DNA of 64,000 nt from Balanoglossus misakiensis (Eukaryota > Hemichordata): assembly GCA_040954595.2 (NCBI GenBank), contig CM082586.2, positions 7,316,001 through 7,380,000 of the forward strand, read 5' to 3'. The stretch's first letter is position 1, and each line of letters begins with the position of its first letter. Of this stretch, positions 1 to 14,816 are shown in pieces. The notes under the pieces are model-generated. The model saw only the letters and a list, made by a program, of their open reading frames with translations, did not search any database and was not told the origin of the DNA. Position numbers and translations under genes: made by a program.

Positions 1-3000
1 AAAGTTGGCGTCAAGAGATGCCAACGAAACTCTCAGGAAAGTACCCCTTGTGAGGCGGTTTCCAAGGTGACAATGTTAAATTACTGGGGAAACTTACTGT
101 TGCTAGGGTTAGCTCGGTAAAGGGTAGGGTGCGTAACAGACAGCAGTGCTATATGGATCAGGCAGTGGTTACATAAAAGCCAGCTTGGAAGGCAGGTAGG
201 ATGGTGATCACGCTCAACGTTAAAATGAGGCAACTGACTGGCAGTGCTTTTGCTTGTGGGTGCTGGGTATATATGCCTTCTCTTTACACGGCTGCAAGAC
301 AAGAAGATGTTATTATTTACCGGCAATGCGAGCATTAATCTCATTTCCTGCGGAAATAATGCGTGTGTGCGACTGTGAGTACGACTTTCGATGTGAAATG
401 CGCTTGCAAGATAAGGGGGTTCAAGGCCACCTATGTCAGTCATGGTTGTGTCCCCCGTGGACATCAATATTCACAGAACTGGATGGAATTTCCTTCAGAA
501 GTGAACGCGCGCACCACAGATGATCGAGCCACCTAATGGTGGCGGTGACAGGTCACCGCCATCGCTAGTGGCAACAGAGGCACGACGAAATCTAGGCCTG
601 TCAGACAGTGCAGCCTTGCAGCTAGCAGACAGCGAATTGTCCTTAGCAGACAGCAGGATTATCCTTGGAGACACCTGCGACCTAGCCTTCCGGCAGGTCT
701 CAGTCACTGTGTCACAATCCAATTAGAGAGAGGTCAAGCCAACACGAAGATTATATTTATACTTCTGGCCATGAGGTATCCGATGAGACCACATTTTTGA
801 AAACGTAAATAAAGAAAAATGAACCAGCTTGATAAAACACTTTTTTGAACGATAAAATTTCGAAAACCACACTATCAGTAGTAGTGAATCTCATAACTTT
901 ACAAATCAATAAACATACACTGAGAATTGGCATCTCTTCCCATGTTGTACAGTTTATCCAACCAGTTATAATTAACTCAAAAATGTTTTATTTTGTTCTA
1001 AACTACAAGACTAATTTACAAAAATTTCTGTTTATAAGCACTCAGAGACAATTTGATAAAGTTTACCACTGCCGAACAGAAAAGATTTCAGGGAGATACA
1101 AAATCATAAATTTTCATTCACAATATTTAAGGGTTTTTCAGGGTATTTGTCATGAAAGCAGACAGCTAGCACCTGCTCATTTTGGATTAAAATGCAATGA
1201 ATGTTGTGTTTTGTGAAAAATGAATGCAAGACAGCAAGCATATGTGACAAGACTTTATAGTACGTGAGAACCGATCAATTTCCAAATTCATATACCTATA
1301 CACAATGCAACAGCTTTCATCTGTCCCACTGCTATCTATGTATATGTAGCAATCAATTTCACAGCTATAAAATTCATATACTGGAATTAATTATGTCAGC
1401 CTGACACTTGGCACCGTAATTCATTTGTGACACACAAAAAAGTTCCTGTTGACAATCAATATAGAACTGATGTAAATGCCAGAATACCAGGAAAACATGT
1501 ATTTTACGTCTCTCCCAATGATTAATGGAAATAATTTTATAAAATTTAGGGCATGCCAATTAGGGGCACTATTATCGTAGTTTCCGTACACATGAGTAAG
1601 CTTTCATTGCTTTTAGAACATGATTTGAGATATTAAAATAGTATCTTTGGTAGTGAACAAATGAAAACAAAATGGCTGCCGTAGGCTAAAATCACACATA
1701 TAATTGATGTATTAACAGTTTATTTCCAAAGGTCTAGGACAATTAAGCCATTATGAATTTGAACTTGGCCATTATGTGAGATACAAAAAGTACTCTGTGA
1801 ATTATTCCACTGGTGATGGATGTATAAATGGTAGATTATTGGAGACAGAATAACACAAATGTAATCAATTATGGATGGGAAAGTATCATCATATAAGAGT
1901 GAAGTCTGGAATTGTCACACAGCCTTTTAGATACATGTACTTGTTGTGTCTGGACTGGCATAATTCTCCTGCCAGCGGGCCAAGCGGCAAACCGATGCTG
2001 GAATATCAGATATCCGGAGCCTTTCCATGTCGACTAACTTGGAGTAGATGTCTGATAGAGACTGATGACATCACCCGGCTAATAGCAAGAATGCCACTGA
2101 GCAACGAGGAAGGGGCACTTTACACATAAGCACTTGACAAGACTTGCGATCCAAAATACCAAGGCACACAGAGGAAGTACTAGAGAAATAAAACCTTGCA
2201 TTTCTTTTATTTTGTGTCTCTGAGGTAAACATAGCCGAGGTTCTGACATACCAGAACCCCGAACGAGGTCGTCCTCAGGTCAAGTTACACCCCAGCTATC
2301 CAATGTTGACCTTCCATAAAACATACAGACCAATGATAGCTGACCTTATATCTTAACACTGTACGAGATTTCAGCTTCCGTGTGTTTCGTGGTATACTGT
2401 GCAAAGTCTGTCATTCTCTAGGAAATGACCAGCACAAAGTAAGGAGGGGGGGGGGGGGTGTAGTAAAATTTCTAACTGAATAAAATGCTCGCAAATTTGT
2501 TTGAAACCTATACCAATATAGTTCCAGACAAGTTTTATCGAAAATATTTATGCACAAAAATTTATGTCCATAATTTTAAAGCTTTAAAAGAGAAATTTTA
2601 CATGACTCTAAACCCAATTGATTTCAGTGCTCCCCCCCCCTTGTATTATTGAATGGAATGACCCTTGCGAGGTAGCAACTTGAGAAGGCCAGGGGGTTTA
2701 GACACCTGACCCCCACTTTTATACAGCAATCCCAACAAATCTAATTAAGAAGGCACAGTCAGTTATATTTACTTAAACAAGGTGCTTCCAAACAAATCCT
2801 TTAGGTTGAATAAACTTTAAATTAGAAAGAAGGGTTCAATTAAGGTCAACAGCAATCATTAACTCCATTTCATGTATTTAATAATATTAAGATTAAATAT
2901 TATGAGGTCTCAAGCCAACAGACCATCTTGAAGCAGGGCGGGCATTACTATAGCAACAGTAGCCTGATTCGTTGGAGAGCTTCGACCAATTTTCTCTGTC

Positions 3001-6000
3001 ATATGACGATCAAGTTTCATGGGAATACTAGCAAGCTTGGACTGATGGCCGATAATTACCATGATCAATGATTAAAAACGATCTGACTGAAGACCGTAAT
3101 ACTAGGATTACATAAACTGTTATCAGATTACAAGACCCCTGACATACAACTGATTCCCACCAGCAGGCAACTACATTTCTCGTCTTCGTTTTCCCTCTTC
3201 AAAAAGTATACATATTAACTGCAGCTTAGTGTGAGGAAACATTCTTGGCAATGACAGATGTACTGACATATGTATGCAAATCCATAGGATGTGTATTGAG
3301 TACGAGTATTTGACAGCAGATAGGAATCGCTGCTAAAGTTGCCAGGTGGTCTGTCTTGCTTGTGGATCATGGTGAAAAGGGACACAGGTGCCTGGTTGAT
3401 AAGATTATACCTTCCTTGTCAATCAAATTAACATCCTTTACTGAAAACTGTTCAATGCTGTTCCACTTATTCCTCCCACGTAGTCTGGAGTCAGTTTAAC
3501 CTGCATTCCACAGACATGCTCTGCCAGTAGAATACAGAGGGATCTTTCTGATTCGCTAACACTAGGGTAACCATGGGTTAGCTCAGTGTTTGCTGGTTGC
3601 AATTGTTTTTATAACTTGTCCTATAGTTATGTTGGCTGTGCTATTGATTCTGTGTTTGTTAGTTTGCTAATGACATGACAGTGTGGAGAGTTAAATTTCC
3701 TATCCCAGACTGGCCTTGGGCTAGCCCAAAAGCTGACCCAAGCTGTCGGGACACTGTTCAGTACAGGTATCCTTTCAGCATACATGTCACAATTCTTTCT
3801 ATACAAACAGTGACACTCTCCCAGAATCCTGCCACATGTTACCGGCTCTGCCAACCTGATTCACGTTTCAACCTGAAACGCCTGGCTAAATTCTTAAAGG
3901 CATACGGTCACCTATGCAAATTTAGCTAACTGTTACCATAGCAAATTGAGATCTAGCCAATCACAGATTTTCAGTGGGTGGCACACGAGAAAAAAAAAAG
4001 CACCATCATATGTTCTTTAGAACACTGACTCAAGTACACCATTTCAGCTATATAAGGGCGTATGTAAATTGGGGTGACCGTATACCTTTAAGGGGACGCA
4101 TACTTATAGTTGTCGAACGATTCAAAAATTGACAAAATTTGTTTGTGATATAAATTAATTCACATCTTACTTGGTTGCACTGTATTAATTGTTCTCACCC
4201 ACGTCGAAGTACATAGTCAATATGTCACAAAAGTGTATTCAGCTTGAGTTTAATTCATTTTTCAAACATGACTAGTAAATAATTCATAGCAAGCTAATAG
4301 TTGGTGGGCTGACACGTTTGTGTAATTAATGAATTTCATCCGATACAATGTGCCAAACACGCATCTGCAGTTTACCGTGTATGCCATAAATATCACATAA
4401 ATGTAAGATGCATATTCATCATTGTAATGGCTAATTGAAAATGCACTGCTCCATCGTTGAAATAAGATACATATTTATTCAATTAAAAAGACTCCATATT
4501 TAGCTGGACCATATATTCACCGAGACCATTTGGCAACAGAGACATATGTGGCTGGGAAGATAAATATTTTTTTATTTTAAAATATTTTTTGGAGTTGCAA
4601 AATGCGTGACTGAATACCCTTTGCTGCAGGCAATTTGACAGAACTATCCATGTGACAAGCAGTCAACCATTCTCTAAGCCACCTCACATATTTCATAATT
4701 TTCAGTCTTCAAAATGTCAACTGGCGTAAAAAAAAAGCTGGAACATTCTGACATCAACTGTTCTCAGAGGGACCCATCAGCTGTCATTTTTATCTCTCGG
4801 GTCTAAAAACACATTTTCAGATGAAATTCTATCGAACGACTTGGGAATTACACATCAAATTTCTCTGTACATGTACTCTCTCTGTCTCTGCTGCTAGGTA
4901 CATGTATATAGAACATTTATCATCAGCTGGCAAACTATTAAAGATATATATCAATGACTGCAGGTGGACGTTATCCGATTTTTCACTGATCTTCTATTTC
5001 CCAATATTTTTTGTTCATACCGGTTATTTCTGTCAGTTGCTGCCATTTTCTGCATGCAAGCGTTGGCATTTGACGCATCAAACATGGGGAGACACGTTGA
5101 TTGTTTTTACAATTCTGGAAATAGTCAGCTGCTATTACCTGAAGCATGGCTGATTACCAGCATATTATTAAAATGTAAAACCGAAGGCCACTCTTTGACA
5201 TTTCACGTTTTTTCCCTTCACATCAGTCAGAATAAACTGAGCTCTGTGTTTGACCTAACATTTCGAATGGAAGAAAAACAGAATGATAACGTTAATAGTG
5301 CTGTACATGTATTTAGAATTTCAGCAAAATAAAATTGAAAGTGTATTTCTCCAGTTTGTGATAAACAAATAACTGGCCAACCTCATATTTTATACATTCA
5401 TCAGAAAGGAATCGCTAAAAGAGATAATATGTTTGTGCCCCTCTTTCTGCTAATTACTAAATGCAAGCTTCAAATTATTAATTTTGAAAACAAAATTGTT
5501 TCCATTTTCACATTCAATATTTTCTCCTAATATATTCCAAGCTCTCCTGGCAAATTAAGGGAAACGGTTCAATTCATATGTTTGAGCTAACAATTAACTC
5601 CTTAAACAGTCAAAATGATAGAAAATCAATCAAACCCATCAGCTAAATTATAGAATAGGGTTTACAGTAATTGGGCAGATAGACTTCTGTGTTTGAGTTC
5701 AGGATCTGTAATTAACTACAGGAGCTTTTCGTCCAAGTGCCGTCTAATTAGTGTGAAAATTTTACCTCCAGATAGAGACAGTTATCCCTATTACTTCTTG
5801 AGCAATAAAGTAGCTCATCAGACAAGAATGATCATTACATTCTCGCCATCGCCATGACAACAGGATGAGACAGCACAGGACACTGTAATTGCTGTCTGAT
5901 CTGTGCTGAAGATGGCTATATAATTGCACACGTCCAGTTCTGCCAGGGGGCATGAAAATGGGTTTTCTGACGCTCAGACAACGAATAACGCAGTCTTGGA

Positions 6001-6689
6001 GTGAAATGAAGTTTGATGAATCAAAGGGACATTAGCTGTTTTCTTTTGGCTTTACTTTCAGTATTTCTGAAATTCTGTTCTGTTTATCAAATGTAATTTA
6101 TTGTTCTACCCCAAACAGCATTCTATTATGTACCCAGTTTTCTACTTGACAACATAGATTGTTGAGGCAAGTTCTCTTTCGGAGATAACAATCCAGACAA
6201 ACTAATATTGAAGTTGTCAAGATGCTATCAAGATACTTTTCAGTAAATTTCTCGCCGTGTGGAGTGCACATCTTTGTCATCTCGGTTTGCTTTCAGTCAC
6301 GATTTCGTTCTCCTTTTTTCATATTTGATACTAAAAAAAAAATAATGATAGACAGTTCGATGAGAGCATGATATCCCACTGCACCCTGTGAATGAAGCCC
6401 CGATTAATCTGCCACAGCTGGTGAATTTTCATTGTAGATAATGTAGACACGAGCAATTCAATGCAACCAGATGTTGTAAGGGCTGCACACCAGGGCCTAG
6501 CAGAAATATATAAAAGAACTTCCCTACCTACAGTAACACACAACCATACGTCCCCCTGAAGTCCCATTTGTCCATTGCAGATGTAATGCATGTGTAAAAA
6601 CTGCAACTTGTCTTAGAGCTCAATGAGCAGTAACTTTTCTCTATGTTTTCAGTATTTTTGTTTTGTGTATGCTACTGCAGTTTCTCGTT

Positions 6690-6965
6690 CAAATTCTTGA
6701 AACCTAATGAAATGCCCAGTATTTAGCTTGTCAATGCAACATAATGCATGTGTATAGACAGCTGTTATTGTGCAAAATATGAATTAAAGTCCGAAATCAT
6801 CTGTCGACAATAACAATGGTCGTTACACACATGCAGACTCTGACTGTGTTGACAAGCGGAGCACTGGATATTTTAGCCTGCTGTTTGGAGTAGAACAAAA
6901 AAATTGCATCGAGAACAAAAATACTGGAAATAAAGCCAAAAGATATTAATGTCTTTTTAACCAAT
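6690..6965 (+). repeat. Dispersed repeat, copy A
   Basis: About 275 bp resembling 23,007-23,200 and 29,380-29,600. Shared blocks include GACAATAACAATGG, GTGTTGACAAG, CTGTTTGGA and AACAAAAATACT followed by AAATAAAGCCAAAAG. No terminal inverted repeat or target duplication is clear. The class is unassigned; a SINE or a decayed MITE is possible. Confidence 0.6.
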
Positions 6966-9900
6966 GAACATTCATGTAAGATAACCATCCAATCATCACG
7001 CTTGTACCTTCACTGGTCGACCTCTGAACTCCCTACGTGTCATATCTGATTTCTGTAGTTTGTACTGACTGAACAACAATTAAAACCCACTGAGTAAAAC
7101 CAGTACATGTATGTTACTATGCACCCTGACCTCTTGGTGACCTGATGACGTCTACCATTCGGAAGTTTTCATCTCTGAGCCAGATACGAAGGGTTAAGGG
7201 AAGTTCATCTTAGAGCAAACACTCAAACTGCCCCACTTACAGTATATATACTACCGGGGTTGGTATGCAAGTTATTTTTTAGTAAAGTACTTGATTCTCT
7301 TCATCCAGTTACAAACCATGGCCGATCAATTTCCTACTGTCCAATTGTCATTTCCTTGCACTGGTGCAGCTATATATGATGAGGTGACAATTCCGAGACT
7401 TGGAAATAAATTAATTGGAATATCTCTGGGGTGGGCAATGGGAGTAATTATATTGCATAATGAACACCAAAATAGAAAGTTTGAAACAGCATTGTTTTTG
7501 CATGGTACACTGTATTTATTCTCCAGGCCTGCCTGTACAGTGAATGTTTCTACCTTTATTACAATTAAAGCGCCATGGTTTACGACAACAGAACCAGACA
7601 ACTGACGACTACAATTGGAAATGATGATCCAGTCTTCATGGAGAATGATTAGGAGAACTGGAGAGTTGGGAATCCGGGGTTTATCATGCACACAGCACAG
7701 GGAAAAATGGAGATATCTGCGACTGATTTCTGTGCTGGGTGGGGGATGGGTGACCCACTGTGACATTAAGGGGCTCCCGCGGACTGTCCTACAAACAGGA
7801 ACAAAACAAAACATCTACCGACAATTGTTAAGTGAGAGTTCAATCAATAGATCACGTCAGTACACAAGACAATGCCACATGTCAGCTTCTGTATACTGAT
7901 GTGGTACTGTAGTCTAGATACAGATAAAAATAACCCATCTTTTTGTGGTTTTTCTCAATGCTCTCTACCTCTTCTGTTCTGATACACACAATCCGATTTG
8001 TCTTGGTTTGTACGATTGTAGTCATTACAAAAGCTTGTGCCATTGGTGTCTTAGTGCCTGTTGACAAGGCACGACATATCAATACTTCACAGAGGCCACT
8101 GTTCTGGACTGTCCCTGCAAAGCAGTGTTTATCAATAATCTTTCCCTGCCAGTGTCTTGTCAACAGAGCATTCACATCTCTTGTCAATCAATAAATCTAT
8201 TTGAAGGGCTCATAACAATGCATTTTTACACTTTTTTTCACAAACATTATAAGACATTTCTTATTTATAAAATTAAAAAGCAAAACTGCAACAATACATC
8301 CGCCAGTTCCGCAGAATTTAAAGTGTACAACATGACTGCAGTCATGAGTATATCAAATTTCACCGACAATGTCTGTACTCTGTTGCAGCATTGGGATTAA
8401 AATGGATGATTCATAGGGTTGCAGCATAGCAGAGAAATGAATTCTGTAATTGCCAGCCGGCGGAAGTCTTACATAACCAAATTATAGCCAAAAGAGTTGT
8501 GAATTAAGGCCCCTTTTAAACATCGAGAGGTCCTGGTTCTGTCTGTGACGTAGTGTGTGCTCACATCTGTGAAGTGTGAATACGTTTACAGTTCTATTTT
8601 GCTCTCAGATATATAATTATGCTGCTGCTTTTGCTTGTATGGGTTTCCCCCCCCCCCACCCCCAGTCCCTCCGTCCCGTGCCCACCAGACGAATTCAGAA
8701 CACACTACCCTCCACTCCAGTCGGCCAACAAAACACACACATCCACACAAGGACAATTGCCCACTGTTATGCAAATCCATCATGTCTATAAATTTCCCTT
8801 TCAATATACATAGCGATGACAGCATACATGTAGACCTATACATGGATTCAATATTTTTTTTTCAATCCTGTGTCAAAAACTCCCCAAGGGCCTGCTTTGT
8901 CAGGTTTACAAACCAAGAGAGTCCCTCGCATCGACACAGCAAAAGGCGTCTTGATACGTCAATCATCAGTTCTGTTAATGTGTAGATACACAGAAACAAG
9001 ACAGAAGCTTTTACCTTTATGTCTGACACTTCTGAGGGATGTATGCAAACTCTCTTTCCCAGTAGTCACGGAACGCACAAACACATCTCGGAGAAGGACA
9101 GAGGCATGGCCAATACTGGTCGACTTTTTTCAATACATCGGGAACGTTGTCGGATTTAGTCCAGTCGTAGATTGCCTGACCGCACAACAAGCACAATGAC
9201 TGTCATGCCACAAATCAATGAACTCTGTCTGCATACACAAATCCCCAGCGCACACACACACACAACGGATCTCCACCGATCACCAGACCCCATGCACCCT
9301 AGCTTTCTGTGCATTGACAAGATGGCCGAGTGGAATCAAAATAATTAAGCTACTCTGCGTTGCGTGTCATGCACGTTTCTTTAAAAATAACATTTTTCAG
9401 TTTCATTACATTATGTGCATTTATGGATCAGGATAAAAGGCTGCTCGGGTATTTTATTTTTTCAAAAAGAATCAATTTGCCCGATTGAACGGCCCCAAGG
9501 TCAGAAATACTACCTCGTCAGGATGTGAGAGAATCTCATTTACATCAAAATGTACACAAGCTTCTCTGACTGTGAATGTTGCCAGTACGGAAGAAATTTC
9601 AACGCAGATCTGCAGTCAATTTTTCGTTTCGTTCTCTTTGGAATTTCCTGCATATAATAAAAGGCTGTAAACTTGCATTATAGGTCAGCACTGGATTATT
9701 TTCATTTTAATAATAAAATGTGCATATGATTCATGTTTTTATGACACACATGACAATTTTGAATAATGTGTACTTCAACAGCCTTAAGCAAATACTGGTA
9801 CATTACAATGTATGTGTGCTTTATGACAAGAATAAATCACTTTGGGAGTTTAAAACTGAATGCAGTATGGAGTGTCAGTGATGTGAAATAGATTTGTGGT

Positions 9901-12228
9901 GGTGGTTATAAACAACACACAACCTGGGAGATGTATAAAATACATGGTCTGAAATGAAAATTACCAGGATGGGGTTAGTGTGTGGTTTTCTGTGCTGTGA
10001 CCTAACTCTTATACCTTTAGTACTTTTTTTTAGCAACCTGCATATATATATCGATGACCCATTTACACCGAGTCTGGCTGTGTATTGGCTGTGTTACCAT
10101 GGTAATGATAACAACAGGACTCAGCACAAAGTGGTGCGTGACCTGCAGTTGCAGACACGATATTAAGCGAAGAGCCAATTGTACTGGTGGTCACTTGGGA
10201 TTCATGCCGGCATCAATCCGTATTATGAAACATACAATGCGGTGCTGGGAAATGTTTGGCCAGTGGACTACCGGTACTTTACATTGTTTAGGCTGAATGA
10301 AAAGAGATTGCGTGAATACAGGCAGGCTATATGCTCTACACCTTTTATTGATACAAAAATTTACATGTACATTGCTGCCATTCAACGTGTCGTACGGTTC
10401 AATACAGCATGCATGTGTAGGAATTGTACCTCAAATGATTTGATGAATTCATGACATTTTCATCTCATAATGGATCAAAACCACTTATATTTACAGAATG
10501 CAGGCCACAGAACAACATTCCTTTGTGTTTTAGTAGAACAGGAATAGTTAAACCGACAATTTGTTATCAACAGGCAAAAGTCTCTGTCTCCAGGAACAAG
10601 ATTGTTAATAAACGACAGTTGAAATGAATTACATGAAGCTGATTGAAGCAAGTGTACATGTAATTGTAATGTCCTAATAACTCTCCAACAGGACAACCAA
10701 TGAATAGTTTGTACAGCAATGAAAATTGGTGTATAAACCACAACATACAAACAAGTGCATGTTAAGGGGCACCGACTTACAACATACAAATAATAATTGC
10801 ATTGTTGGTAAAAAGTAGACACCTCAGTCGGTTGTGCAGATGTTATGCAGCTATTGTTACAATTGTGCACCGGTAGTAAACATGTATAAGTATACACATT
10901 TACTTAACATTAGAATTGTCTACAAAATATCTGTACAATCAAAATCTGAGTGACACTGTCTCCTTCCATAAAAAAAAACCTTTCAAACTGAACACACACA
11001 CACGGGCAAGGACGGACAACCTAGCATTTGTTTTTCTGCCTTCAAAGCCAGGAAATAACAGTATTGATCGCACACTTGAACAATGACTGATACTGAATTC
11101 ATAAAACAAGGTACACGGTTGAAAACAAAAGTTGATCGACTGATGATGCACTGCGGGACAATGGCAGCGGGAGGACTGTGTGTAAAACTCCAGACCTTGT
11201 CTAGAAACCAAACATGCCAACCACCCATTCATGTGCACAAGGTCAAGTCTGACCTCATGTGCACACAAATCTTGCCGCGCTGAACACGAAGTCATCTCTC
11301 CATTGGCAAACTCAAGTCACATCTTTAATTTTTTACACCTCCCGTCTTTGACAGATTCATGCTTGCAAGTTGCAGCCTGACATGTAGCTTACATGTATGA
11401 GCTCAAAGACAGCTTTTTAGCTACATGGATGCCAATCAAAAGGAAATGATAATACACAAACCACATAAAGAAGTTGACATTCAGTGTTTTTAATCTGACA
11501 TTCAGTGTTTTTAATTCAGTGTTTTTAAGCGGTACCCAGGTAAATGTTACCGGGGACAGTTCCCCTTGGTATATCAATCATATGCATACATTTTGGTATA
11601 TAGCAGAGGCATTACTGGGGTTCCCAAGTCATTGACCAATGTTCCCCAACCTTTATTTAACTGTTTCGTCAATAAGGAAGGACCACGAAAGCGAGTGGCC
11701 TATAACAAGTTACTACAACTTGAAACAAGTTGTTTAAAGCCATCTGACAGGGTCACACGGACACTGACAACACAGTGTGTAAAACAAGCCTCAGAGTTCA
11801 TACCACTTGACTTGCGCTGTCGAAAGAAATGAAAGTTGACATGATGTCACCATGGCGATCGGAAAAACCACCAAATCAACTCGAAAGCACATTATTATTA
11901 TTCTTGATTCGGAGATAGCTAGGTACATTTCACTGCTGACTTCAGCATTCGACAGAAATTGCTTTCATCAGGAACACTATTCAAACAAAGACGTTTTGCC
12001 TGGTTAAGCTGGTAGCCTGAAATGTTCAGTTCTATAAGAGACCAGGCTGTGTATAGTGTTTCACAATAGCACCAGATCTGGAGGTGAATAAACTTTCTTC
12101 CCCCCACACAACTTCATTGAATGCATCCCGACAAAGGAGATTTCATGCATCATTGATGACGAGAAAATGGGAATTGTGAAACATGTACAGATCTGGTAAC
12201 AATAAGGTACATGTACAGTCAATGGAAA

Positions 12229-12432
12229 TACTGTAAAACAGTTTATTTTCGCGAGTTGAAATTTTCACGATATCGAGAGAGGCCACTGTTTCGCGAATAT
12301 TAATTTTCGCGTTCTCTTATTTCATTCACTGCATCGTTATCTTCAAAAAAAATTTACGCGACTTTTTATTTTCACGCTATTTTGGCTCTCGCGTATTTAT
12401 TATTGCACGCGAAAATAACATGTTTTACAGTA
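12229..12432 (+). mobile_element. MITE with CTGTAAAACA termini, copy 1
   Basis: A 204-bp element bounded by TACTGTAAAACA and TGTTTTACAGTA. Its interior has repeated inverted TTTTCGCG-type blocks. A second copy, in opposite orientation, lies at 26,216-26,427. Flanking TA dinucleotides fit a Tc1/mariner-type TA target duplication, so it is probably a non-autonomous mariner-class element. There is no coding capacity. Confidence 0.75.
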
Positions 12433-14635
12433 AACAATTATGATAAAGAATTTGCCTGTGAGTGTGACAAAGCAACATAACTTCACATAAAATTCAGAGT
12501 GCAGAATTTGGCATAAATATTTCCTTACTATAAGCTTACAATACAGTGAAGCCTAACACTAAAGACTATTCTCTCATCAGAACACTTGGTCAAGTATGGG
12601 AAGATTCTGAAACAGACAGACTTAAAAATTCTTCACAGGAAATGCAACCACAACAATGATAGAACTGTTGTTATGACAACAGGACAGCACATATTATTTT
12701 CAATGCCCACAATAACACACACTGTCACCCTCAATATAAATTGACATGAAACAGCACTTGAAGGACAAGACCTTATATTCAACAAGGAGGGTACATGTAT
12801 ACAATCAGTCCCTTTATAAGTCTGGCAGTACAGAACACAACTGAAATAACCAATATGAAACTCTGTTAGATTAAGACTGCAATATAAGAATAAGAAGCTC
12901 TTTTTTCGCTTTTTACAAACTGAAGTTTTGATGTAACCTGAGGCAAGAGGATTACAATTTTCAATATACAACGATCTGTCATCAGCTTGTGTTTCAAACA
13001 TTCCACAACGCACGGTACATGAGGATTTGCATACACACAACACCAACACCGCACAACACTGTTATTTGAAAACGAGCTTTCCCAAACAAGGATCTTCCCA
13101 ACTCACCCTTCCTTGTGGATCTCTGCTTCATTTTGTCTGGTTCCAGTATCCCTTTCCTTACACTGCACACTCCGACCACTCACACAACTTGTAACACCAC
13201 AGTCGAACTGCCCCTCTGCCTTGACATAACTGCACTGTCTGCTTCTTATTAAAATTATTCAGTTCCTGGTGAGTCTGACAGTTACTGATTAAACAAATTG
13301 GAACCGGGCACTCAAGGATATGGACTGCAGCATATCTTGTGAGGAAAAAAACCTGTCCCACCCTCACAGATAGGCTGAAGTACACACACACACAAGTAGA
13401 TCCTATTGTTCCATACACAAGAGGTGCCACGCCCACCCTGCATAATATCCGTCCTGGCAATTACTCATATTGTATTATAAACAGCCATGCAGACAATGGC
13501 AACATAAACTTTTATTTCGGGGTGCACAGTCAGGCGACTATTTTGGTAACGGCTTCATTTCCATTTTCAAAAGACTTCATCCCAGGGGACCCAACAGCTA
13601 TTTTGTGTTTTATCTTATCAAAAATATTGGCGTTACCAAACAATTTAATATCAGCAAACAAGCTACAGCATACAACTTACTGATTTATTGGAATTTGAGG
13701 GAGAATTTTTTAATTATTAATATGTGGTTTTGTTGCTGATAATCAAACCAAGCCACATGAAAGCACATTTAGCTCAAGTTGTAAGCCATGGTCTGGAGGT
13801 TTGACCTCCATGCTACACTGTAGTTTAGCTGGATTGAGTGATCATTGTGCATGTACCAGAATGTATATCATGAAATGTCTAACCAAGAGTTTTCTTTTTC
13901 TTTCTTTCTTTCTTTCTTTCTTTCATTTGATCAAACTTTACTTAACATTTTCAGAAACGGAGAGACTACTAAAATTATACAATAGTACGTACAACCACTA
14001 TGTTCATTTGATGAATTATACAATGTACAATTATTTTATATATGTGCCAGCAAAAGTTGGTATGAACTTGTCTGTATCTGCATAACAATGAGGCTTTTAA
14101 CACTATATTTTATTACTCTTCCCTTTCTAAATATTCTTCCAAGTTATTTGTGAATTCAAAAAAGTAATTTCCTGAAGTGTCAAAGTCACTTAATGTTTGT
14201 TTTTAGGCTTTGTTTCGTGGAATTCCGCCTGGTAAGCCGGACCATCGCGATGTCAATCTAGCGCCCTCTATCGCGTATTTTACTCAACCTTTCTTTTTAT
14301 TATCGCTTGCTCAGGAGCAGGACAAAAACTCGCCTCTTGTTAATACAGTCTGGCAAAATCTATGTAGCGAAAATTTGAGCAGTTTAGGTCTGCTACCGAC
14401 ATGCCCTGGCCGTGAACACTCACAGTTGGTGATGTCTGCGCAACTTTTGATGCAAATATGTGAAATATGTCCTCCAAAAGACCTGCATGCAACTTGCAAG
14501 ATTGATGACATGATCTGGAATGAACATACCCTTGGCTAAGTGCATGACTAGCTGTGGTGAGTGCAATGTATTTGAATCTATACCTATTGCAATATGACAT
14601 AAAACGCATGTACAAGTTTCAGCAGTGACATAATG

Positions 14636-14816
14636 ACACACACCAAAGCATAAACACCTGTTTGCAGACCAGAAGCCAACCATGGGCATAAATTGTCCAT
14701 ATTGGAAAGCCCATAGCATGACACATAAAATAGTCAATGCCATGAGCACTCATAGAATCTTTTAGCAGTGTGTGTCAGTTTCTGTTCTGCAAACAGGTGT
14801 TTATGTTACACACTGC
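14636..14816. repeat. Inverted repeat
   Basis: The arm around 14,645-14,670 (ATAAACACCTGTTTGCAGA) is reverse-complementary to TCTGCAAACAGGTGTTTAT near 14,787-14,806. Sequence outside the arms also pairs partly. It is probably a decayed MITE; no target duplication is seen. Confidence 0.45.

Noticed and set aside
520-726. Open frames on both strands in a GC-richer patch with repeated AGCAGACAGC
   Set aside because: Explained by local repeats and the GGCGGTGACAGGTCACCGCC palindrome; too short and unsupported as a gene.
7326-7814. 162-codon open frame on the minus strand
   Set aside because: Composition looks random, there is no domain, an overlapping + frame also exists, and no splice partners were found.
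8576-8985. Proline-rich frames near the C run at 8.65 kb
   Set aside because: Overlapping frames on both strands generated by a poly-C tract; no gene signal.
14210-14539. 109-codon + frame after a good acceptor (TTGTTTTTAG)
   Set aside because: Looks slightly protein-like but has no partner exon, no recognised domain, and its upstream part is not obviously coding.
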